Assembly (NCBI GenBank): GCA_030710605.1
Contig: CP092870.1
Span: 58,089,057 to 58,153,056, forward strand
DNA from: Cordylochernes scorpioides
Taxonomy: Eukaryota > Arthropoda > Arachnida > Pseudoscorpiones > Chernetidae
Direction: 5' to 3'
Length of the DNA: 64,000 nt
In this document: positions 1 to 11,477 of the stretch, piece after piece
How positions within the stretch are numbered: the first letter of the stretch is position 1
How the letters are laid out: each line of letters opens with the position of its first letter
Notes under the pieces: generated by a model
The model's input: only the letters and a program-made list of their open reading frames with translations
Told to the model about the DNA's origin: nothing
The model's database searches: none
Program-made: the position numbers and the translations under genes

Positions 1-46
1 TGCTTCATCTTAATAGTTTTATGAATCAATTATACTTAGACCAATG

Positions 47-244
47 CTAAACCAGCTTGTTCATCTCATACCATGAGACAGTTTGGACGATACTGCATTC
101 CGCAGGTGTGACGAAGAAGTACGATTCACCAGTAAATGATGATGAAAGAAAGATTTCCAATACGTCCAAATACATCAGATAGGGTGGGACATCCTTTTTG
201 GCTGTTTCCTCACAAGCTTGCCACACCCGCTCCAATTGTCCCCC
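47..244 (-). CDS. Exon-like coding island, unidentified protein
   Basis: Seen: a minus-strand frame open for about 65 codons, with GC near 48% in surroundings that are far more AT-rich. Its composition looks like real protein (acidic and aromatic residues, LERVWQACEE near the start, VSWYEMNKLV at the end) and it ends in TAG at 47-49. An in-frame TGA lies just upstream, so translation would have to enter by splicing or the segment is a remnant. No strong polypyrimidine tract precedes it. It could be a terminal exon, or an internal exon ending at a GT near the stop. I do not recognise the family. Other exon-like islands on the same strand lie at 12.6, 13.4 and 21.0 kb. Confidence 0.3.
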   Translation of the reverse strand, partial: GGQLERVWQACEETAKKDVPPYLMYLDVLEIFLSSSFTGESYFFVTPAECSIVQTVSWYEMNKLV

Positions 245-304
245 TTTTCTTCAGCGGTTGACATCTTTTTTTTTTTATCACAACACCTGGCGGTATTCTT
301 TCTA

Positions 305-1700
305 CTTGAACGCTCTTAAAAAAAAAAGATCATACTAGTAATAATTGAATTCATAATAGTAAAAAAAGTTATAATTTCATAAATTTAACGTCCTTAGCAA
401 ATATTTTTCATATCAATGCTGTACATACGAAATTTACGTTTTCACTTTTTTTCTTTATTTATTTTTATAAATGCTATATTTTTTTTATCTCATATGCAAA
501 TATATCTTATTGAAACTTATCGTATTTTGTTTAGTTATCGTAAAAAGCCTGTAGAAGGACGTCCGAAAGCTTTCTATTAAAATTCGCTCAAGATACTTCT
601 CTTTAATCTCCGTTTTTATTTTTCTAATAACTCACGTATACTAATTGAAGCACTTTAACCAAATTTTGATCATTATTTTGATAAAACTGGATGAATTATC
701 AAGTCAAAAAGACTTTCTTTTGCGATGATTTTTTTTTTCTGACAACAGCATCTCTTCTTGTGACCGTTCTTTAAAAAACAATTTCATAATAGTAAAATCA
801 TAACTCACTGATTCTATTTGAAATATGAGAATTAAAACTATAATTATTGGGGGTTTTTTTCGATAAAACTGGAAGAATTTCAAGTCAAATTTCTTCAGAA
901 AGTGTTTTTTTTTCTGACAACTGTCTCTCTCTCTCTCTGGTGATGTTTTCTTATCGGCTGCTCTTTAAAATAACAACAGATCATACTAGTAATAACTCAC
1001 TTATACTAATTGATGAACGATAATAAAAAAAATGATCATTATTTTGATAAAACTGGATGAGGTTTTAAGTCAAAAAGACTTTCTTGAGGGTTGAAACTTT
1101 TTTTTCTGACAGCATCTCTTATGATGGTCTATCTTATTTTGTGACCGCTATTAAAAAAAAAACATATAAAATAGTATAAAAATTCGCGGATGCTATTTAA
1201 AACATGACAATTAAAACTATAATTTTTGTTTTTTTATTATTTCGATAAAACTGGGAGAATTTTTCAATTCAAAAAGACTTTCTTCAGCAAAGAATTTTTT
1301 CGTGACAACAGCAAAAGCGTCTATCTGTTAGTGTTCTTGAACGATCTTTAAAAAAACATTTCATGATAGTAAAATCATAACTCATTTTTTTTATTCGAAA
1401 CATGATGATTAAAACTACAATGATTGGTGCCTTTATTTCGACAAAACTTAGATAATTTTTCAAGTCAAAAAGGCTTTCTTCAACAATGACAGTTTTTATT
1501 TTCTGACAACAGTGTCTTTGATGGTAGTCGCTCTTCTTAAACGAACATTAAAAAACATATCCTGATAGTAATAAAATAATTAGCTGATGCTATTTGAAAA
1601 AAAAAACGATAATTAAATCTATAATAATATTTTATTCCTTTATTTCAATAAAACTAGATTAGTTTTTTTTTTCAAGCCAAAAGAATTTTCTACACGACTC
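305..1700. repeat. Degenerate ~180-208 bp tandem repeat
   Basis: About six to seven diverged units share the blocks GATAAAACTGG, AAGTCAAAAAGACTTTCTT, TTTTCTGACAACAG and a run of A then CATAATAGTAAAATCATAACTC. Anchor positions are near 681, 862, 1045, 1243, 1440 and 1648. No coding potential. Confidence 0.7.
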
Positions 1701-1739
1701 TGATACGATAATATAGGTAAAAGGTAAATATAGGTAATG

Positions 1740-2080
1740 ATAATCATGGTAGGTAGTTAGCGATTGCTTTTAATGTAACTGAATGTAATAGAACACAATG
1801 TTCTACATTGTGGAAAACAGTTAAAATCTTTTGCATCATTAGTATTTCAAAGACCAATTGGATTATTTGAGCTTATTTGTCTGTATAGAATCTTTAAAAG
1901 AATGTGAGACCAATAAAACAAATTTTTCTTAAAAAAAAAAAAAAAAAGGTTCAAAGCGGGGTTAGACCAAATGAAACAAATTTTTCTTCAGAAAAAAAAA
2001 AAGGACAAAGTGGGATTCGAACCCAGTTTGTTACTGTCATAAAACAGACGGTTATTACCATTACTCCACCAATCATAGAA
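1740..2080 (-). mobile_element. Decayed tRNA-headed SINE (family SINE-1), minus strand
   Basis: The right end carries the inverted tRNA-like head (GGGATTCGAACCC at about 2011, followed by an A-box-like stretch). The left end carries the tail motif GATAATCATGGTAGGTAGTTAG shared with copies at 10.35, 44.3 and 57.6 kb. Poly-A interruptions and short duplications show decay. Confidence 0.5.
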
Positions 2081-2105
2081 ATAAATAGTGAAGAATGCCA
2101 GAGTT

Positions 2106-2290
2106 AAGGAAATGCCATCTGTGGTATTGATTATGGTCGATATAAAAAAGGGAGGGAAATAATAAAACGAAAAATTTAATGATTGTCATATATCAGGTGG
2201 TATCTAGCTCGTGATATGGATGGGGGTAGGAAGGGGGTTGTGGGGAAATCCCAGGGATGGTTGTAACACCCACCACCCCTTAAGGCTGGA
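2106..2290. other. Unassigned stretch before the satellite
   Basis: Contains a G-rich tract around 2215-2260 and no convincing frame or repeat. Nothing else recognised. Confidence 0.3.
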
Positions 2291-4735
2291 ATTTCCACAT
2301 TTGCGAAACCGCAAAAGGCGACAGACCTTTGCGAATTAGAGTGATATATGGCGAAGCATTTATTAAATCCTTTCACCTAGACATTTGTTCTGACCTAAAG
2401 ACTGCTTCGAATTCTAAGTATGTGCTTGTAAATTGGTTCAAATAGGGTAATTGTTATAATTCTTTTGCGAAACCGCAAAAGACGACAGACCTTTGCGAAT
2501 TATAGTGATATATGGCGAAGCATTGATTGAATTTTTTCACCCAAATACTTGTTCTCACCCAAATACTGCTTCGGATTCTAAGTATTTGTTTGTATATTGG
2601 TTCAAATAGTGGAATTGTTATAGAATTCCTACCTTTGCGAAACCGCAAAAGACGACAGACCTTTGCGAATTAGAGTGATATATGGCGAAGCATTGATTGA
2701 ATTTTTTCACTTAAGACTGCCTCGTAGTGAAAGATTCTAAGTATTTGTTTGAATATTGGTTCAAATAGTGGAATTGTTTTAGAATTCCTAACTTTGCGAA
2801 ACTGCAAAAGATCACAGACCTTTGCGAATTATAGTGATATATGGCGAATAATTTATTGAATCTTTTTCACCCAAGCACTTGTTCTCACCCAAAGACTGCT
2901 TCGGATTCTAAGTATGTGCTTGTATATTGGTTTAAATAGTGGAATTGTTATAATTCTTTTGCGAAACCGCAAAGGATCACAGATCTTTGCGAATTGTGAT
3001 TAAAAATAGCGAAGCATTGATTAAATCCTTTCACCCAAAGACTGCTTCGGATTCTAAGTATGCATTTGTATATTGGTTCAAATAGGGTAATTGTTATAGA
3101 ATTCATACCTTTGCGAAATCGCAAAAGATCACAGACCTTTGCGAATTATAGTGATATATGGCGAAGCATTGATTGATTTTTTTTCACTTAAGACTGCCTC
3201 GTAGTGAAAGATTCTAAGTATTTGTTTGAATATTGGTTCAAATAGGGTAATTGTTATAATTCTTTTGCGAAACCGCAAAAGATCACAGACCTTTGCGAAT
3301 TATAGTGATATATGGCGAAGCATTGATTGAAAATCTTTCACCCAAATACTTGTTCTCACCCAAAGACTATCTCGAATTCTAAGTATGTGTTTGTAAATTG
3401 GTTCAAATAGGGTAATTGTTATAATTCTTTTGCGAAACCGCAAAAGACGACAGACCTTTGCGAATTATAGTGATATATGGCGAAGCATTGATTGAATTTT
3501 TTCACCCAAATACTTGTTCTCACCCAAATACTGTTTCGGATTCTAAGTATTTGTTTGTATATTGGTTCAAATAGTGGAATTGTTATAGAATTCCTACCTT
3601 TGCGAAACCGCAAAAGACGACAGACCTTTGCGAATTAGAGTGATATATGGCGAAGCATTGATTGAATTTTTTCACTTAAGACTGCCTCGTAGTGAAAGAT
3701 TCTAAGTATTTGTTTGAATATTGGTTCAAATAGTGGAATTGTTTTAGAATTCCTAACTTTGCGAAACTGCAAAAGATCACAGACCTTTGCGAATTATAGT
3801 GATATATGGCGAATAATTTATTGAATCTTTTTCACCCAAGCACTTGTTCTCACCCAAAGACTGCTTCGGATTCTAAGTATGTGCTTGTATATTGGTTTAA
3901 ATAGTGGAATTGTTATAATTCTTTTGCGAAACCGCAAAGGATCACAGATCTTTGCGAATTGTGATTAAAAATAGCGAAGCATTGATTAAATCCTTTCACC
4001 CAAAGACTGCTTCGGATTCTAAGTATGCATTTGTATATTGGTTCAAATAGGGTAATTGTTATAGAATTCATACCTTTGCGAAATCGCAAAAGATCACAGA
4101 CCTTTGCGAATTATAGTGATATATGGCGAAGCATTGATTGATTTTTTTTCACTTAAGACTGCCTCGTAGTGAAAGATTCTAAGTATTTGTTTGAATATTG
4201 GTTCAAATAGGGTAATTGTTATAATTCTTTTGCGAAACCGCAAAAGATCACAGACCTTTGCGAATTATAGTGATATATGGCGAAGCATTGATTGAAAATC
4301 TTTCACCCAAATACTTGTTCTCACCCAAAGACTATCTCGAATTCTAAGTATGTGTTTGTAAATTGGTTCAAATAGTGGAATTGTTATAATTTTTTTGCGA
4401 AACCACAAAAGATCACAGACCTTTGCGAATTATAGTGATATATGGCGAAGCATTGATTGAAAAATTTCACCCAAATACTTGTTCTCACCCAAAGACTGCT
4501 TCGAATTCTAAGTATGTTTTTGTAAATTGGTTCAAATAGTGGAATTGTTATAGAAATTTGCGAAACCGCAAAAGATCACAGACCTTTGCGAATTGTGATG
4601 AAAAGTGGCGAAGCATTGATTGAATCCTTTCACCCAAAGACTGCTTCGGATTCTAAGTATGCATTTGTATATTGGTTCAAATAGTGGAATTGTTATAGAA
4701 TTCTTACCTTTGCAAAACCGCAAAAGACACCAGTA
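2290..4735. repeat. ~160 bp satellite with 965 bp higher-order repeat
   Basis: Sixteen or so monomers begin with the hairpin-capable core TTGCGAAACCGCAAAAG, followed by ACAGACCTTTGCGAATT and ATGGCGAAGCATTGATTGA. Core spacings from 2464 run about 170, 159, 166, 152, 154, 164, and the same series repeats from 3429. The block 2454-3418 therefore recurs nearly identically at 3419-4383 (shift 965). The short minus frames here are satellite artefacts. Confidence 0.9.
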
Positions 4736-4739
4736 ATAT

Positions 4740-5485
4740 CAAATACTTTCCACTTTCTTAAGTTTTATCTATAATTATATATAAAGTTAGGTTTAAATTC
4801 TATAAATAAATTGATATGAAGTGAATGTATATAGAATAAACATGAATAAATCATTATTTTAACCTTGTTTCTACAATATGCACGATGAACAAGAATATAC
4901 AACCGATTTAGAGAGAACCAAAAGAATTTTTAAACAAACTTAAAACTGACAAAGACGGCGAACACAAAGCTGGATTGATATATTTAACTTATTATCTAAA
5001 TTTGTATTTATTTATATATATATATATAATGTATATATATATAATATATATTATTAATATTTATATAATACATTTTTATTAAGGTCATATTCCAAACATA
5101 TTCATTTTAGAATGAATTTAAACCAAAAACTTATGTCGATATTCATTTTTAGTTTCAAAAAGTGATCATAGATGGCGAGAGTGTTGTTCAAGCTGATATA
5201 AAGTGATGTTGCCAATTGATATTTCTTCAGAAAAAATATTTATTTTTTAATCAGAAAAATCTTTCGTAGGAAAAATTGTGGATAATTATCGACTTCTTTT
5301 ATTATTTTAAAAGTGTCTGTTGATAATTAAATATAACTTTTAAATTTATTTTATTAATTTATTAAGAGTTGCAAATATGACACGCTATATTCGAACAATT
5401 CATATGACTCAAATCGGTAAGCAACTATTACATTTTAGGAAATCACTTGAATATTTTTGATCAAAAGATGTTAAATCTGACAGAC
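4740..5485. other. AT-rich non-coding DNA with (TA)n
   Basis: No frame of note. A TA/ATAT microsatellite lies at about 5015-5056. A LINE-tail-like motif (AATTTATTAAGAGTTGCAAA then a degenerate ACACGCTATAT) lies at about 5355-5390 and resembles LINE 3' ends at 28.2, 39.1 and 61.1 kb. Confidence 0.5.
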
Positions 5486-5489
5486 ATAT

Positions 5490-5635
5490 CTCTTTAAATA
5501 AAAAGGCATATATTGGATCATTTATTTTACCAATATTTCAGTTGGCTGAACGTTAAAAAATGTTATAACACCTTGATAAAGGTTGGCGTTCAGTCAACTG
5601 AAATATTGGTAAAATAAATATGTATTTTTAATTTA
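5490..5635. repeat. Palindromic repeat, family E
   Basis: Two arms containing the motif CTGAAATATTGGTAAAATAA in opposite orientation flank a centre with TGTTATAACACCTTGATAAA. Single-arm relatives are at 15395-15480 and 25510-25625. Confidence 0.7.
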
Positions 5636-5795
5636 AAAAAAAATATTATGGGCAAAAATAAATTTAGTAAAATAAGGGTGTGTGAATAGTTTGAATATTA
5701 ACAATAACGTCTATTTTATATTTACAAATTTTCAAAACGATATCTCTAATTGTATAAAGAATTTCAATATTGAGCTAATATAGGACAGGATATAA

Positions 5796-5983
5796 GGATT
5801 TGATGACCACATCTCTAGAAATAAACGCCAATATTGGCAGATTCCTTTACAGAAAGCGTTGGTATGCACTATTTGCCCATCAAAGGGGGAAGATGTAGAA
5901 AGACGAGATGGAAAAAAAGCCTTTACGTCCCTTACATCAGACAATTCTGGTATTACGGTATGTCCAAAGGGACCATGTCAAGG
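5796..5983 (+). CDS. Exon-like coding island, unidentified
   Basis: A plus-strand frame is open from 5796 to a TGA near 6007 and reads as plausible protein, including KALVCTICPSKGEDVERRDG and a second Cys pair (VCPKGPCQ). An acceptor-like TTCCTTTACAG ends at 5852 and a donor-like CAAG/GTAGCA lies at about 5981. A second plus frame and a minus frame are also open, so strand and frame are uncertain. Not recognised; there is no neighbour to give context. Confidence 0.25.
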
Positions 5984-5989
5984 TAGCAG

Positions 5990-6918
5990 AGGGGGATTCA
6001 CGCAGTGACTCGATCATCCCTTATTCATTCATCACCCAATTACCTGATATATACTCTTCCTGAGTTTGACCTATTTCGATTACAATAAGATAGCAATCCA
6101 TTTTCACCTTTTTTTTTTTCGATTTAGAATTCCTCAGTAACAAATCTTTAAACTAATTTGTGTTTTGACCCAGCTCTTCACTAGTGATTCAACAATATGT
6201 AGTTTTGACATCGTTCATTTTTTATGAAAAAGGCATCTCCTTATCGTGCAACTGCTAAAGTTGCTGATGGCTTGCGCCATCTATCGAAATAAATATCAAC
6301 TATTCTTGTTGATTTCTAATTATTCCAGAATTGATCAAATATCCATTCTTGATTAATCAAGAAAAGCTAACCACGTACTATTTTTTCACATCGTTCATTT
6401 AATTTATTATTATTTTAACTACAGCAATTTTTTTACTAGACGTGATTGATTTACTACTAACAAATATACCATAAAAAATTGCTGATACCTTTTTTTTTAT
6501 TTACGAAATAGTACTTTTTGGATTGTTTTTGTAAGTATAGACATGAATAAACATTCTGTAAAATGTATCAATGTATAGTACAAATGTAACTCTAAAAGTA
6601 TTCTGCAAATACTTATTTTTATTAAACCTTCAACTTTCAAAATTTCAGAGTTTCTTAAAGTATTCACCCTTAGCATCTATGCAAAATTTCACCGTGAAAA
6701 CCAATTATCGAAGCACTTACACCAATCATCTCTATGGAATCATTGTTGTTACTATTTTATGAAAATGTTTATGTTAGGTAAAAAATACATGTAGATTTTA
6801 ATGTTAAAATTAATTTTTTATATTTTAATTATTTAAAATTGATTGCAAAAACTTTTGGAGTGACCCTTGTATTGCCTGTCTCTATTTCACTCATCAATTT
6901 AACATAAACAATAAAACA
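5990..6918. other. No gene seen
   Basis: AT-rich sequence. A 63-codon plus frame at 6571-6762 has no supporting motif and looks like chance. Confidence 0.5.
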
Positions 6919-6920
6919 TA

Positions 6921-7188
6921 CAGTTAAACTTGTCTATAGCGCTCCCTCTAAATAGCGCCTCCCTCTCTATTGCGCCCGATTTTAAATTCGTAGTACGATG
7001 CGATTTACATTAAAATTGACCTGTCTATAGCACCCCCTCTTGGGACTCACCAAAATAGGGTTCTATAGAGAGGGGGTGCTATAGACAGGTCACTTTTAAT
7101 GTAAATCGCATCGTACTACGTATTTAAAATCGGGTGCTATAGAGAGGAAGGCGCTATTTAGAGAGGGGGCTATAGACAGGTTTAACTG
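6921..7188. mobile_element. Pogo-type MITE in palindromic duplicate (MITE-P)
   Basis: Both ends match CAGTTAAACYTGTCTATAGC in opposite orientation, and a TA precedes the left end. Inside is a long palindrome whose arms share TAAATCGCATCGTACTACG. The single full-length copy at 50780-50940 shows this is the element duplicated in inverted orientation. Pogo/Tigger-like termini are inferred from the CAGTTAAACC start and the TA target. Confidence 0.75.
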
Positions 7189-7194
7189 CATATA

Positions 7195-8175
7195 TATGTT
7201 ATTTAAAAAAAAGAGATTTCTGTTGATTTTTGATTATCTTGAGGATTATGCTATGGTAATGCAGTCGTGGTAAAAATCTTGAAACTATAATAATAAAAAT
7301 AATGAAGATTAGAAATAGCTTTAATTGAGCTTATGGAATATATAAAAACATAATTTGATAAAAGTACTGCCTGTCTATAGGCGTAAGAATAAAAAAAAAT
7401 GAAAAACTTATTTACATAATGTACAAAAGATTTGAGCCGGCCATCGGAAAACAACAACAATCGGTTTTATATAGGGAAAGTCCCGACATCTGGCGGTAGA
7501 TTTAAACAGAATATTTGAATCTATGAAATATAATTTTAAATTCTGAATATAGAGAAATCCATAATATATGTATATTTTAAAAATAAGGCTTATTTTGGAT
7601 TGTAATAAGATTATTTATTAATCCAATATTTCGATGGACCAATCCTCCATCTTTTACGAGGTTTTTTGCCGTGAAGCACGCAGCAGGTCGCGTGCCTCAG
7701 GTGAGCCACTAGACGGCTTCCAAGAAGACTTCACGGCAAAAAAACATCGTAAAAGATGGAAGATTGGTCCATCGAAATATTGGATTAATAAATAATCTTA
7801 TTACAATCCAAAATAAGCCTTATTTAAAATTATATTTCATAGATTCTAATACTCTTTTAAATCGACCGCAGAGGTCACACTTCCCCTAAACTCGTTGTTG
7901 TTGTTTTTACCATTGACCGGCTCAAAACTTTTGTACATTATGCAAATAATATTTTATTTTTCTTGTTCTACTCGCCTTAAGCCAGGCAGTACTTTAATCA
8001 AATCATTTTTCATATATATTCCTTAGCTCAAATAAATAAATCTCTGATCAAGACTATTTTTATTATTATTATTCTTTCAAGATTTTAACCACGACTGCAT
8101 CACCATTACCATAATCCTCAACATGATCTAAATTCAAGCAGAAAATCTCTTTTCTATTTATAATATATATATATA
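7195..8175. mobile_element. Large fold-back element A
   Basis: The left arm (about 7195-7530) and right arm (about 7825-8170) are inverted copies. They share ATTATGCTATGGTAATGCAG, CATAATGTACAAAAGATTTG and AGCCGGCCATCGG. A smaller palindrome of family C (7590-7825) sits in the middle. No transposase is encoded. A second copy with a different centre lies at 59728-60680. Confidence 0.8.
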
Positions 8176-8304
8176 TTAAAAATCAAGTAGGCATATCCTG
8201 ACCATATCAGAATATGCCTACTTTGTTTTTAATATCAACACCTGACCCACTTATTATTTTTTTCTATTGTTTTTCCATACTTATTATTTTTTTTTCCTAT
8301 TGTT

Positions 8305-8475
8305 TTTCCATCACATAATGTACAAAGGTTTGAGCCGGCCATCGGGAAACAACAACAAATGGTTATATAAATAGAAAGCGGTTTTACTAGAATATAGGGA
8401 AAGTCACAATATCTGGTGGAAGATATAAACAGAATATTTGAATGTATGAAATATAATTTCAAATAAAATAATATT
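8305..8475. repeat. Partial arm of fold-back A
   Basis: Repeats the segment ATAATGTACAAAGGTTTGAG through GAATATTTGAATGTATGAAA of the left arm at 7417-7530. Confidence 0.7.
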
Positions 8476-8797
8476 TTTATATAGCATACATATATATAAA
8501 AAGTTTTGTTATTGATATGAATTATCAGCTAAACTGAAAAAATAACAATTTCCCCATTGATGGGTGTGGAACGCATCCAATGTCACAATAGGTATTGGAG
8601 GTGTGGATCTATCCCAATAGTCTCTTGAAATATTTACCTTTCACTCAAGTATTTACTCGAGCAAACTTTCATCAGTAAATTCCTTAAGACGTTTAAATCC
8701 TATTTCAAATTTGACTCAGTGATTGTCAAATACTGTCTTCTTCATATACCCAGTAGGATTTGCTGAAGATATACGCTTCAGATGGATGAAAGGGATG

Positions 8798-8945
8798 TAA
8801 ATAGTTGTTTAATTGTTTTGCATAATATTTCATTTATGAATTAATATCATAATTTAGTCTGTGAAAATAAAAATATTGGACTGGTGACCAACCAAACTGT
8901 AAATATATGGCTTAATGTTATATAGTTATGATATAGAATTAATTC
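8798..8945. repeat. AT-rich dispersed repeat R
   Basis: Contains TAATTGTTTTGCATAATATT and AATATTGGACTGGTGACCA. Other copies are at 36310-36470, 54735-54903 and 56906-57112. The remainder of the family (TTCATTGAATAAAATATATA) lies at about 9470-9540, so fold-backs B and C may have inserted between the two parts. Confidence 0.65.
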
Positions 8946-8975
8946 TGAATATAGAGAAATCCATAATATACATAT

Positions 8976-9255
8976 GTTTTTAACTTTTGATTAGACAATT
9001 TTAATTTATATTTAGACATTTTTCATTTTAATTTAGACACTATCATTTTTATTCAGAATTTTAAATTTTAATTTAGACATTTTTCATTTTAATTTAGACT
9101 ATTTTCATTTTAATTTTGACACGTGGACTTTTCTATAAAAAGCCCATGTGTCTAAATTAAAATGAAAATTGTCTAAATTAAAATTGAAAATGTCTAAATT
9201 AAAATTGAAAATGTCAAAATATAAATTAAAATTGTCTAATTAAAAGTTAAAAACC
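8976..9255. mobile_element. Fold-back element B
   Basis: An inverted repeat built of ~20 bp modules (TTTAGACATTTTTCATTTTA and its complement) around a short GC-richer loop with ACACGTGGACTTTTCTAT. A relative lies at 59461-59692. Confidence 0.75.
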
Positions 9256-9261
9256 TATGTA

Positions 9262-9442
9262 TTAAAAAAATAAGGCTTATTTTGGATTGTAATAAGATTA
9301 TTTATTAATCCAATATTTCGATGGACCAATCGTTAAACTTTTACCTCGTAAACCTCGTAAAAGATGTACGATTGGTTAATCAAAATATTGGATTAATAAA
9401 TAATCTTATTACCATCCAAAATAAGCCTTATTTTTTAATATA
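9262..9442. mobile_element. Fold-back element C
   Basis: A palindrome with both arms ending in AATAAGGCTTATTTTGGATT and containing AATATTGGATTAATAAATAA. The same sequence forms the core of fold-back A at 7590-7825 and the flanks of the SINE palindrome near 58.5 and 59.2 kb. Confidence 0.75.
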
Positions 9443-9809
9443 AAATTAATTGTGATGGTTATGTAAATTTTGATCTTCATTGAATAAAATATATAAAGTT
9501 TAAATGTTTTTTTAAACTTGAATAACAAGTACTAAACAGAAAGGTCAGTATATACATAACTAATATAGGTAGCTTTTACCTGATTCAATTCTTATGAAAT
9601 TTGTGCTAAAGAAAATAAACGCTATTTCAGAAATAAAAATATAGATATATCTTTAGTTATACAAAGAATTTAATTATTTTAAAACTTTTTATATAGAATT
9701 TGTATGTTCAAATAAAGAATTTGTAAAAAGAATTGCAATGAAAGAGTTCTTTTGTGCGAAAAATCTTGTTGAAGCTAAACTTCTATAAAGAATATATGCT
9801 ATGTGGCCT

Positions 9810-10160
9810 TAGCGCGCCATCTGTTATCAAAATTCAAAACTATTATAGACGCTTAATATATAATTATATATTTATAATTATATGTAATTCTGCTGTTCTC
9901 AAAGCTTATGTCCATAGTTCATCTAAAATACCCATTCCAAGAGTCTATCATCAGTATCACTATAAAACGAAGTTCCAAAAATGCGATATAACAGCGGTAT
10001 GGTAGATTAAAATGGCGAAACCGCTGGAAGGGTTGACCACAGATGAGCCAGGCCCTCCCATTAATTTTTCCATTGAAGTAAGGACAGTAGAAATTGTTTT
10101 ATTTTTAAAAATAGTATACGCGTCTATAATAGCTTTGAATTTTGAAAGAATATATGAAAA
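9810..10160. repeat. Element D, two copies facing each other
   Basis: The left copy starts TTAGCGCGCCATCTGTTATC. The right copy is inverted and carries AATGGCGAAACCGCTGG, GCCAGGCCCTCCCATTAA and GACGCGTATAC in reverse. The family recurs at 18.0, 23.9, 31.2-32.0, 39.7, 40.2 and 51.0 kb. An A-box-like TGGCTCATCAGTGG is present but there is no clear B box, so SINE status is unproven. Confidence 0.6.
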
Positions 10161-10345
10161 TATAAAAAGATTGACAAAAAATTATATTAGAACAAGTTAA
10201 ATTTCAAATATGGCTTATTATTCGTCTGCTAATAATTTCAATTTGCTATCCCTTTATTGAATTTGGGCATCAATCTATTCTCTGAAGCAATTGGCTGTTG
10301 TTTTTTTATCGGCGTTGTTTATTTTTTTTTATCCCTACTACATGT

Positions 10346-10775
10346 AGTACAGGCCATAATAATCTTGGTGGGTAGTTAGCGACTGCTTTAACTGTAAGTA
10401 CACCACATATCTACACATATGAAAAGCAGTTCGATTTTTGCACTTACAAATATGCCAAAGACCCCTTTTGGTTACTTGCACTAGCTTGTGGGGTTGGATT
10501 TTTACAAGAATCGGGGGTCATTGAAGCATTTTATTATGATACATTAGCGCGCCATCTGTTATCAAAATTCGAAACTATTATAGACGCGTATGATTATTTT
10601 TAAAAATAAACAATTCCTACTGTCCTTAATTGTTTATTAAAAAAGAATCATTTCGAATCTATAATCGTTTCGAAATTTTTTTAATCAGAAAAAGTCCACA
10701 TTGCGGGATTCAATCCTGGGTTGTAGAGGTCGAAAACCAATGGTTTAGATCATCCTTCCACCGACCCCTGTAGTT
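10346..10775 (-). mobile_element. SINE-1 copy, minus strand, interrupted by element D
   Basis: The right end has the inverted tRNA-like head (GGGATTCAATCCTGG, then AACCAATGGTTTAGATCATC). The left end has the tail CATAATAATCTTGGTGGGTAG. A truncated D copy (about 10540-10645, starting TTAGCGCGCC) is nested inside. Confidence 0.65.
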
Positions 10776-11029
10776 TATATAGGTGAGGAAAGACTAAATC
10801 TATTTGTCATTTATTTCGAACAGGTCACATTCATAGCTAGGTCAAAATTGAAAAATGATGGTTGAATATAATTGATGACCCATATTGAGGAAGTGGTTGA
10901 CTTTCTTAGGACCATTTCTGACAATCTTTTAACTCCTTTCTTTAAACCCTACTTTGTTCTCAAAAACTTCCAATATTTCATGGCCTGTTCTCAACTTGGC
11001 CGTGAATTGACACATCAAATATTTTCTGA

Positions 11030-11457
11030 TATATTTCTTCTTCTTCTTTCTTATATCTTTTCAAGCATGTCTAGGTATCAAGCTTCTAGAGCCTGTTGAT
11101 GGTGTCTGTGTTGGGGATCAGTCTCTTTTTCTTTCTTATCTTCACTCAATAATATCAGGGTATCAAGCTTGTAGATCTCCATCATGACTGGGTGAAGTAG
11201 AATGTGTCTGTCATTAAGACTGGGAGCACTACTCAGTAGCAGGCCATTGATTTAGCTCCAAAAGAAATGTTCGCCTCTGACATGAGGAACAGATGCCATG
11301 TAAAGCCGCTCCTAACATGTAGTACATCCTGTATCCCTGGAGCCCTTATAAGGTACTATCAGCATGGCCAGCTGAGCTTAGGTTTTTTAGCGAGCTTGTT
11401 GCTGCTCCCCTCCTCCTTTTTTTATCCGGGCTTGGGACCGGCAACGGCGGAGTTGTA
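11030..11457 (-). mobile_element. LINE 3'-end fragment, minus strand (family L88)
   Basis: Read on the minus strand it runs from GGTCCCAAGCCCGGATAAAA through CATGTCAGAGGCGAACATTT to an AAGAAAGAAGAAGAAG-type tail at about 11035. Homologues in the other orientation are at 24.1, 28.5 and 29.4 kb. The microsatellite tail and constant 3' end suggest a non-LTR element; no reverse transcriptase is attached here. Confidence 0.65.
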
Positions 11458-11477
11458 TGTATTTCATTTAAATCAAG

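Noticed and set aside
2454..3613. Conserved small proteins MRFRKGRNS...
   Set aside because: They are translations of the satellite monomer and recur at the 965 bp period.
9754..10200. Two adjacent small genes (83 and 62 codons, plus strand)
   Set aside because: Both overlap inverted copies of repeat D, and no protein motif is present.
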